This document shows positions 1 through 4,701 of a stretch of 9,040 bases of DNA, one piece after another. The DNA is from UBA9630 sp037137555 (lineage in GTDB: Bacteria > Patescibacteriota > Minisyncoccia > Moranbacterales > UBA2206), in NCBI GenBank assembly GCA_037137555.1, contig JBAXKA010000040.1:1-9040 (forward strand), in the 5' to 3' direction. Made by a program: the position numbers and the translations under genes. The notes below the pieces were generated by a model. It did not search any database. It had not been told where the DNA came from and saw only the letters and a program-made list of their open reading frames with translations. Within the stretch, counting starts at the first letter, position 1. Every line of letters begins with the position of its first letter.

Positions 1-5
1 TCTTG

Positions 6-19
6 CGAAATAAATTCCC
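6..19. repeat. 14-bp direct repeat, left copy (right copy 849-862)
   Basis: CGAAATAAATTCCC occurs here and again, in the same orientation, at 849-862. The two copies bracket the PAP2 gene and the tRNA cluster. The right copy overlaps the first three bases of the outer tRNA-like gene and runs into the palindromic repeat at 857-876. At the left copy the bases just before it (TCTTGCG) resemble the reverse complement of that same palindrome. A 14-base match in 9 kb of AT-rich DNA could occur by chance, so this is noted only as a possible duplication boundary. Confidence 0.35.
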
Positions 20-38
20 CAAATCAATAACTTAAGCT

Positions 39-82
39 ATACTTTTTGTATAATCAAATAATACACTGAAAACAAAAAGTAT
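39..82. repeat. 11-bp inverted repeat downstream of the PAP2 gene
   Basis: ATACTTTTTGT at 39-49 is exactly complementary to ACAAAAAGTAT at 72-82, with a 22-nt loop. A smaller inverted repeat, ATGCAA (81-86) with TTGCAT (93-98), lies between it and the PAP2 stop codon. In the direction of PAP2 transcription neither hairpin is followed by a U-tract, so a standard intrinsic terminator is not supported. It may be a weak 3' stem or a protein-binding site. Confidence 0.3.
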
Positions 83-99
83 GCAAACAAAATTGCATT

Positions 100-636
100 T
101 CAGGGTAGAATGTAGGTGTGTGCAACTTTCACAAAATAAATTGCACTCGCTCCATAAATCATTCCCAAAAATAATCCTGCCAAAACATCGCTTGGATAAT
201 GCATGCCGTTGTGCATTCTGGCAAAAGCCATAAATAAAATAAATAAAAACATCACTGACCAAAATTTTCTGTAATAATAAAAATATATTGAAAGCACGGC
301 CAGCGTGCTTGCCATATGACTGGAGGGAAAAGATGAATCAAGATATTTTTTGCCAATTGGCAAAATGCTATGATCAAAATTATATGGCCTTATTCGAAAA
401 AAATAATCTGCCAAAAAATGTTTTATCAAACCCTCACTGATAGAAAAATGTAAAACCAAAGCAACAATCACAGCAAGCAAAACTTTTTTGCCGTTGCGTT
501 TATCTAGAATAAAAATTGCAAAAGTAATTAATGTCCACAATAAAATCAAGAAAATTTCGCCACTAATAAAATTAGTTACGGGATCAATCCAACCAAACCA
601 GAGCTGATTTAAAAATTTAACGATTTGTATTTCCAT
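100..636 (-). CDS. PAP2 family phosphatase, possibly undecaprenyl-diphosphatase-like
   Basis: This 178-residue integral membrane protein has the three-part signature of the PAP2 (phosphatidic acid phosphatase type 2) family: K72 with R83-P84, the PSSH motif at 104-107, and R140-x5-H146-x3-D150. H107 and H146 would be the catalytic pair. Hydrophobic segments lie at about 25-45, 52-68, 108-122, 125-140 and 150-170, which matches small bacterial members such as BcrC that hydrolyse undecaprenyl diphosphate to the monophosphate. A lipid-phosphate phosphatase for another substrate is equally compatible. The spacing between K72 and R83-P84 is longer than in many members, with R81 as an alternative partner. 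The ATG at 636 has only a weak purine stretch upstream. The gene begins 28 nt after the tRNA cluster in the same direction, with no promoter visible between, so it may be read from the tRNA promoter at 890-918. It ends with TGA. Confidence 0.87.
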   Translation of the reverse strand: MEIQIVKFLNQLWFGWIDPVTNFISGEIFLILLWTLITFAIFILDKRNGKKVLLAVIVALVLHFSISEGLIKHFLADYFFRIRPYNFDHSILPIGKKYLDSSFPSSHMASTLAVLSIYFYYYRKFWSVMFLFILFMAFARMHNGMHYPSDVLAGLFLGMIYGASAIYFVKVAHTYILP

Positions 637-695
637 AGAAATTCATTCTTCACAAAAAATGTGTTCGGAGATAGGGATTTGAACCCCCAATTAAT

Positions 696-707
696 CCCGC
701 CGGCGGG
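696..707. repeat. 12-bp perfect GC palindrome in the anticodon arm of the outer tRNA
   Basis: CCCGCCGGCGGG is its own reverse complement, and flanking AA (693-694) and TT (709-710) extend the symmetry past one mismatch. It occupies exactly the place of the anticodon arm in the split tRNA-like gene. A competing hairpin is also possible: GCGGGG at 703-708 with CCCCGC at 721-726. This 30-base GC-rich patch stands out in AT-rich surroundings. Confidence 0.6.
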
Positions 708-743
708 GTTGTCCTATTTGCCCCGCACCGCTTTTTAATCTTG

Positions 744-815
744 TTGGGTCGGTAGGATTCGAACCTACGCATGATGGGATCAGAACCCATTGCCTTACCG
801 CTTGGCTACGACCCA
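744..815 (-). tRNA. tRNA-Gln (anticodon CUG)
   Basis: All arms of a class I tRNA are present on the minus strand, 72 nt long without CCA. The acceptor TGGGTCG pairs 7 of 7 with CGACCCA. The D-stem is GCC/GGC with loop AAGCGGTAA, which contains the conserved GG. The anticodon stem ATGGG/CCCAT holds the loop TTCTGAT, so the anticodon is CTG (bases 781-783) and it reads CAG. The variable region is CATGC, and the T-arm is GTAGG, TTCGAAT, CCTAC. The D-arm wording and U1-A72 pair match bacterial glutamine tRNAs. The discriminator is A (744), unlike the G of E. coli tRNA-Gln, and the 3' CCA is not encoded because CAA follows. It lies inside the split tRNA-like gene at 664-851 and shares its promoter. 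Confidence 0.95.
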
Positions 816-848
816 ATTATATTATCTTCAAACAAATTAGACGATCTC

Positions 849-862
849 CGAAATAAATTCCC
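849..862. repeat. 14-bp direct repeat, right copy (left copy 6-19)
   Basis: Second copy of CGAAATAAATTCCC. It spans the 5' boundary of the outer tRNA-like gene (first base 851) and merges with the palindromic repeat beginning at 857. Confidence 0.35.
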
Positions 863-876
863 GCATTCGCAAGAAT
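857..876. repeat. Degenerate dispersed-type palindromic repeat
   Basis: ATTCCCGCATTCGCAAGAAT folds as a hairpin with arms ATTCCCGC and GCAAGAAT around the loop ATTC, with two C-A mismatches. It looks like a worn copy of the widespread bacterial palindrome in which ATTCCCGC is answered by GCGGGAAT (dRS3-like). On the minus strand it lies between the tRNA promoter and the 5' end of the outer tRNA, so it would be part of the tRNA leader transcript. Confidence 0.5.
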
Positions 877-889
877 GACAACCAATTAA

Positions 890-918
890 ATCATATTACA
901 AAATAACTACTTTGGCAA
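890..918 (-). promoter_or_regulatory. Sigma-70-type promoter for the tRNA cluster
   Basis: On the minus strand TTGCCA (918-913) is followed after 17 bases by TATGAT (895-890). Both boxes are close to consensus and the spacing is ideal. Transcription would start near 883, about 32 bases before the outer tRNA 5' end, and run through the palindrome, both tRNA structures and perhaps the PAP2 gene. Confidence 0.65.
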
Positions 919-984
919 AAAAAATTGGCTCTATAATAATTAGCACATTTAAAATCATCAGAGAGAATGATATCAATAAAGGTT

Positions 985-1131
985 TTAGCTTTTTATTTCT
1001 CGACTTTTTTTCCTCAACAGTGCATAGTTAAAGCGCATCAAAACTTCATCCACCCATTCGTACTCTTCCTTAATAGCAACACATTCAAATTTTACCAAAT
1101 TTGAGAGCTTCAAAAACTCTCTTGCTTGCAT
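985..1131 (-). pseudogene. Truncated N-terminal fragment of a transposase/integrase-like protein
   Basis: An ATG at 1131 opens a 48-codon frame ending in TAA at 987-985. The product begins MQAREFLKLSNLVKFE and contains YEWVDEVLMRFNY followed by LLRKKSREIK. This resembles, from recalled family patterns and not from a search, the N-terminus of DDE-type integrase/transposases frequent in CPR genomes, where a Y-x-W-(I/V)-E-x-(V/T)-L-x-(R/K)-F-x-Y stretch precedes a basic segment and a helix-turn-helix. Here the frame stops right after the basic segment, and no continuation of the helix-turn-helix or catalytic core is recognisable in the ~100 bases downstream in any frame. The likeliest reading is a decayed insertion-sequence remnant; a small standalone DNA-binding protein is the alternative. 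No terminal inverted repeats were found. Confidence 0.5.
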
Positions 1132-1154
1132 AAATTTCTAATTTTATCTATAAT
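1126..1154 (+). promoter_or_regulatory. Sigma-70-type promoter for the 1192-6526 operon
   Basis: TTGCAT (1126-1131) and TATAAT (1149-1154) are separated by 17 bases, giving a start near 1161 and a leader of about 30 nt before the ATG at 1192. The -10 box is perfect. The -35 box overlaps the start codon of the transposase-like remnant on the other strand. The leader is almost pure A/T with no Shine-Dalgarno sequence. No other convincing promoter precedes the following three genes. Confidence 0.6.
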
Positions 1155-1191
1155 AGTATTATCAAGTTTTTAAAAAATAAAAAATAATATT

Positions 1192-1737
1192 ATGCATAAT
1201 AAAAAAATCTGGTTTGCCATTTTCTCTTTCTTTATTTTAGTAATTGTTTTCTCACCCTACACAATCATTAAATTAACTTCTTACGGACAAGATTTATTTT
1301 CTGATAATCCAGAATATCAATTGCTAGAAACACAAGTTGCTGATTATCAAAAAGAAGTTGATGCTACCTTGGCAGAACTAGCAAAAGTTGACGCAGAAAT
1401 AGCATCAAACAATGAACAAGCTCAAGTTGTTGAATCTGAACCGGTTTTTGATCCAGCGATTGCTCCTGCAAAAGTAAGTGCTAAAATTTTATTGGCCGAT
1501 ACGGGAAAAGTTCCAGATTTTTCTGTGCGTGTAAAATTCATAGCGGTGGGAGAAAAAAGTTTTGAAACAAAAACAAATAAAAGCGGAAAAATAGAAATTT
1601 CCCTAGCTTCTGGTCGCTACTATGCAGAAATAATTCCGGAAGATAACAAATATCGTCTTGAGGGAGACGCGCCTGCTTTTTTTCTTTCTGCTAATTCCGA
1701 AAAGGATTTTGGTGAATTATACTTAGTGAAAAAATAA
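1192..1737 (+). CDS. Membrane-anchored coiled-coil protein with a C-terminal beta (carboxypeptidase-regulatory-like) domain, function unknown
   Basis: The 181-residue product starts with basic residues and one hydrophobic helix (about 6-28), then a stretch rich in E, Q, K, A and D (about 42-78) with the look of a coiled coil, a short Pro/Ala/Glu linker (80-94), and a domain from about 94 to the end. That domain carries strand-like alternation and the pattern S131-G-K-I-E-I-S-L-x-S-G-R-Y-Y-A, typical of the transthyretin-like or carboxypeptidase-regulatory beta-sandwich found on many surface proteins. No catalytic motif is visible. The topology implies a short cytoplasmic N-terminus and an extracytoplasmic remainder. 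It is first in an apparent four-gene operon, 13 nt before the M64-like protein, which suggests it is a scaffold or partner for the membrane enzymes downstream. The ATG at 1192 fits the promoter at 1126-1154. I do not recognise a named family for the whole protein. Confidence 0.85.
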   Translation: MHNKKIWFAIFSFFILVIVFSPYTIIKLTSYGQDLFSDNPEYQLLETQVADYQKEVDATLAELAKVDAEIASNNEQAQVVESEPVFDPAIAPAKVSAKILLADTGKVPDFSVRVKFIAVGEKSFETKTNKSGKIEISLASGRYYAEIIPEDNKYRLEGDAPAFFLSANSEKDFGELYLVKK

Positions 1738-1750
1738 TTCCTAGATTTAT

Positions 1751-2854
1751 ATGGATATTAAGTTGATTTTTATTATTATCGCTATCGTTTTATCAAACAG
1801 CCTGTTGCTGTTTTTTCTTTTTTGGCATTTCTCAAAAAAGCAAAATTCATCAACAACGCAACAACAAATAATTTCCAAAAAAACAATCAATTCAAATCCC
1901 CACAAAGAAATAAGGCGCTTTAAGTTTTTAATTTTTATTTTATCTCTGCTTTTGTCCTCTGGCATAATTTATTTTCTTATTCTACCAGATAATACTAAAA
2001 ATCAATTTTTGCTTTCTGAAAATTCAGAAAATATACAAAAAAAAGAATTCTATCATAATCCAGAAAAAATTTATCCCCGTGGTTTGAATTTGATTTTTTT
2101 TGCAGAAAGCTATCCATCTTGGGAAGAATTCGATAGTGATATTACAAATTTAATGCTGGGCATAAAACAAATCGAGCCATGGAAAACTTATACTAATTAT
2201 AATATTTATAAAGTAAATCCTGGAGCTGATTCACAATTATGCCAAATAAAAACGGAAAATGAACGAAAACCAGTTTTGCGTTGTGATGCAAAAATAAATA
2301 AACTCTTAGAAAAAGTGCAACTGGAAAATTTTAGATTGATCGTGCTTTCTCGTAAAGACTTTCAATCTTGGGCGAATGTTTCCAGACTGGAAAGTGCTGG
2401 AATATTTTTTAGTCTAAAAGATAAAATCGATGAAAGCAATGGAATTGCAACGAGTTATCTTTTTGCACATCTACTGGGACATTCTTTTGGCTTAAAAGAT
2501 GAAGAAAAATTTGTTATTGCCAAGGCAGATGGTGCTCCGCATGATCCCGACGGACCCAATTGTGCTCCCGATGAAGAAACCGCCAAAAAATGGTGGGCGA
2601 ATTTGGCCGAAAAATTTCCTGATCGTGTTGGCTATTTCAAAACTTGTGCTGGATCAGATAATTTTATTAAGCCAACAGAAACATCCTTGATGAATTTTGG
2701 CAATATGGAAAAATTCATTCCAGATTATGGTCCAGTCTCAGAGGAATATTTGCGTAATATGTTGCAATATTGTTTTTCGGAAAAAAAGTTAATCAATAAT
2801 AATACTAAATTATTCTTCGAAAAATATCCAGAATTTTCAGATTGCACAAAATGA
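1751..2854 (+). CDS. Membrane-anchored M64-like metzincin with a substituted catalytic glutamate
   Basis: The 367-residue protein has two membrane helices (about 4-26 and 58-78) joined by a basic, presumably cytoplasmic loop, leaving a large extracytoplasmic domain. That domain follows the layout of M64 (IgA-peptidase-like) metzincins: a first strand GLNLIFFAE near 111-119, cysteines C164 and C178, a strand RLIVLSRKDFQSWA (195-208), then FAH240-L-L-G-H244-S-F-G247-L-K-D250-E. This matches HExxHxxGxxD in both histidines, the glycine and the third ligand D250, but the general-base glutamate is L241 (codon CTA). C271 and C299 follow, then a Met-turn (TSLM314NF) and YGPVSEEYLRNML, which resembles the family's C-terminal segment. 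It may bind zinc without peptidase activity. The start is 13 nt after the previous gene and lacks a clear ribosome site. The TGA stop overlaps the next ATG. The family call is from recalled motifs, not a search. Confidence 0.75.
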   Translation: MDIKLIFIIIAIVLSNSLLLFFLFWHFSKKQNSSTTQQQIISKKTINSNPHKEIRRFKFLIFILSLLLSSGIIYFLILPDNTKNQFLLSENSENIQKKEFYHNPEKIYPRGLNLIFFAESYPSWEEFDSDITNLMLGIKQIEPWKTYTNYNIYKVNPGADSQLCQIKTENERKPVLRCDAKINKLLEKVQLENFRLIVLSRKDFQSWANVSRLESAGIFFSLKDKIDESNGIATSYLFAHLLGHSFGLKDEEKFVIAKADGAPHDPDGPNCAPDEETAKKWWANLAEKFPDRVGYFKTCAGSDNFIKPTETSLMNFGNMEKFIPDYGPVSEEYLRNMLQYCFSEKKLINNNTKLFFEKYPEFSDCTK

Positions 2855-4701
2855 AAAAAATGACTAATAAATTTTCAATTATCTTTTTTTTGGCGGTAGC
2901 TTTTTTTGTCTATCTTTTTTTCGGTCTTTATCATCTAACCAAATTTGAAACGGCTGATGAACGCTATTGGATGTATGAAGATCCGGAAAATGGTCGTATT
3001 CAGTCCTATTGGAAAGCTATTGGCAATGCAAAGTGGAATGACACATTCGTTAATGACAAGCCAGGCATATCACTGGCTTATGTTTCCGGTGTGGCACTTT
3101 TATTTAAAAATAAACCGGCCGAAAATTTATTTTCTCAAAAAAATTCTGAGCGAATTTATAATCCACAAGAGATTGAACGGGTGCATTTTTTATTTCGCTT
3201 GCCCCTTTTAATTTTCAATGGTCTTTTTTGTTTATTATTTTTTTGGCTTATTTGGAAATTTACTCGAAATCAATGGATTGCACTTTGGGCAACTATTTTT
3301 ATTTTATTCTCCCCGATTCTTTTAGGCATTTCGCAAATCGTCAATCCCGATTCAGTGCTTTGGTCTTTTTCGGCTGGATCAATTTTTGCATATCTGGCTT
3401 ACTTAAAATCCAAAGAAAGAAAATATTTCTTGCTAGCAATTTTATTTTTAGGCTTTGCACTTTTGAGTAAATATAGTGCGATTATTTTAGTGCCTTATTT
3501 TTTACTAGTGCTTTTGGTGGATATATTATTTAAACATACTAGCGAAAAAAATGATTCTTGTCGTGAAATCAAACAAAAACTTATTACTTATTGTGTTCTA
3601 ATCTTCGGTGCCTTGGCAGTATTTTCTCTTTTGCTCCCAGCCGTATTCACTCAATCGCGTTATTTATTTAAAATTTTTATTAAGCTCAATGGCTTTCAAT
3701 ATATTTTTTTGGCCATTGGTCTTGTGGTTTGTTTATTATTTTTTGAGCTTCTTTTTTTTAAAGGCAAAGTATTAGCTTGGATCATGCAAAAATTAAAATT
3801 TCTTGTAAATTTTGCTCCCCGTTTTTTCGCTTTGTTTTTTTTAGCTCTTTTTATTTTTGTGTTATATCATTGGATGGCTAATACTAAATACGGCGAACTT
3901 ATTATGAAAGAAGTTCCTTTTGATACAGAAAAAGGTCTCGCCTTTCAAGAACAATCGTTTTTTACGCAAGCAATCTTGGAATTTGTGCCATTACTTTTTT
4001 CACTCACACCAATCACACTCTTGGCTTTGCTATTTATTTTAGGCAAAACTATTTTCAAAAAAACTACTCACACAAAAACCGTTTTTTTAATTATGCTTTT
4101 TTTAATAGCCTTTTATTCAGCGATGCTCTTGCAAGAATTATTAGTTACTACTCGTTACGGCATCATGCTTTATCCGCTCGTTTTATTACTTGCCAGTATT
4201 GGAATTTGGGAATTATTTTCCTGGAAATGGTTAGAAAAAATTAATAAAATATGGATAACAATTGGAATTTTAATTATCAGTTTTTGGAGTCTTTGGGAAA
4301 CGAAGCCTTTTTATTTCAATTATACTAATGATCTGCTTCCTAAAAATCGGATTATTGCTGATGCTTGGGGTTATGGCGGTTATGAAGCGGCTCAATTTTT
4401 AAACAATTTGCCCAATGCGGAGAACCTGCTTGTTTGGACTGATTACAATGGTTACTGTTATTTTTTGAAAAGTCGGTGTATTATGGGAAAAAACAATGGT
4501 CAGTTTAAAATGAGAGAGGGCGAACCAATTCCAGATTATTTTATTAAAACTCGTCGCGGAACGATTATGTATCGCGATATGTGGAAAAATATCAACACTA
4601 AATTTTTATTTGCTAGCACCCCTGTTTGGGAAATAAGCATAAATAATCGAGCAAAAAATTATGTTAAGATTTTTAAGTCTGCACTGGAAAAAAATAAATA
4701 A
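2851..4701 (+). CDS. GT-C glycosyltransferase, GT39/ArnT/PMT-like (first of two paralogs)
   Basis: This 616-residue protein has about twelve hydrophobic helices and a soluble C-terminal domain of about 120 residues. T34-A-D36-E37 in the first extracytoplasmic loop matches the acidic motif that GT-C enzymes use for catalysis, and N68-D-K-P71-G lies further along the same loop. N165-P-D-S, S206-K-Y-S and R435-Y at the start of a late helix are also usual in the GT39 group, which transfers sugars from polyprenyl-phosphate donors to proteins or lipids outside the membrane. The C-terminal part has WGYGGYE (506-512), a cysteine pair C536/C543 and TRRG (567-570). The ATG at 2851 overlaps the preceding TGA, implying translational coupling; a TTG at 2842 would add three residues and is less likely. 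Sugar and acceptor cannot be deduced. It overlaps its paralog by 41 nt. Confidence 0.82.
   Translation: MKKMTNKFSIIFFLAVAFFVYLFFGLYHLTKFETADERYWMYEDPENGRIQSYWKAIGNAKWNDTFVNDKPGISLAYVSGVALLFKNKPAENLFSQKNSERIYNPQEIERVHFLFRLPLLIFNGLFCLLFFWLIWKFTRNQWIALWATIFILFSPILLGISQIVNPDSVLWSFSAGSIFAYLAYLKSKERKYFLLAILFLGFALLSKYSAIILVPYFLLVLLVDILFKHTSEKNDSCREIKQKLITYCVLIFGALAVFSLLLPAVFTQSRYLFKIFIKLNGFQYIFLAIGLVVCLLFFELLFFKGKVLAWIMQKLKFLVNFAPRFFALFFLALFIFVLYHWMANTKYGELIMKEVPFDTEKGLAFQEQSFFTQAILEFVPLLFSLTPITLLALLFILGKTIFKKTTHTKTVFLIMLFLIAFYSAMLLQELLVTTRYGIMLYPLVLLLASIGIWELFSWKWLEKINKIWITIGILIISFWSLWETKPFYFNYTNDLLPKNRIIADAWGYGGYEAAQFLNNLPNAENLLVWTDYNGYCYFLKSRCIMGKNNGQFKMREGEPIPDYFIKTRRGTIMYRDMWKNINTKFLFASTPVWEISINNRAKNYVKIFKSALEKNK

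Larger units (their letters stand above)
664..851 (-). pseudogene. Split tRNA-like gene that encloses tRNA-Gln in its D-loop
   Basis: Read on the minus strand, the 5' piece starts at 851 with TCGGAGA, then TC and GTCTAA, the usual layout of an acceptor strand, positions 8-9 and a D-stem. The 3' piece (720 to 664) holds GGAC (D-stem return), an anticodon-like arm, variable TAATT, GGGGG, T-loop TTCAAAT, CCCTA, then TCTCCGA and A. The acceptor strands pair 7 of 7, and GTCT pairs with GGAC including one G-U. Pairing continues beyond the D-stem: bases 842-833 match 720-711 in 9 of 10 positions. Between the pieces sits the complete tRNA-Gln (744-815). Defects are an A42-C28 mismatch, an A65-G49 mismatch in the T-stem, and a six-base anticodon loop (GCCGGC) with no U33. 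It is therefore called a pseudogene, though a structured RNA or a split tRNA cannot be excluded. There is no encoded CCA. Confidence 0.6.

Noticed and set aside
49..54. TATAAT on the plus strand, possible promoter
   Set aside because: No acceptable -35 box lies 16-18 bases upstream, and it would only read antisense into the PAP2 gene.
661..743. A self-contained second tRNA downstream of tRNA-Gln
   Set aside because: A T-arm and 3' acceptor strand are present, but no matching 5' acceptor strand or D-stem exists within this stretch. The matching half is at 834-851, on the far side of tRNA-Gln.
725..832. Self-splicing intron in the outer tRNA
   Set aside because: The insert is only about 110 nt, is mostly tRNA-Gln, sits in the D-loop rather than the anticodon loop, and shows no group I core elements or homing endonuclease.
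932..937. TATAAT on the plus strand upstream of the transposase-like remnant
   Set aside because: The only -35-like sequence (TTGGCA, 912-917) is 14 bases away, too close, and no plus-strand gene begins nearby.
1747..1965. 72-codon minus-strand frame opposite the M64-like gene
   Set aside because: It lies wholly antisense to a well-supported gene and its product shows no motif. It is a by-product of A/T-rich hydrophobic coding sequence.
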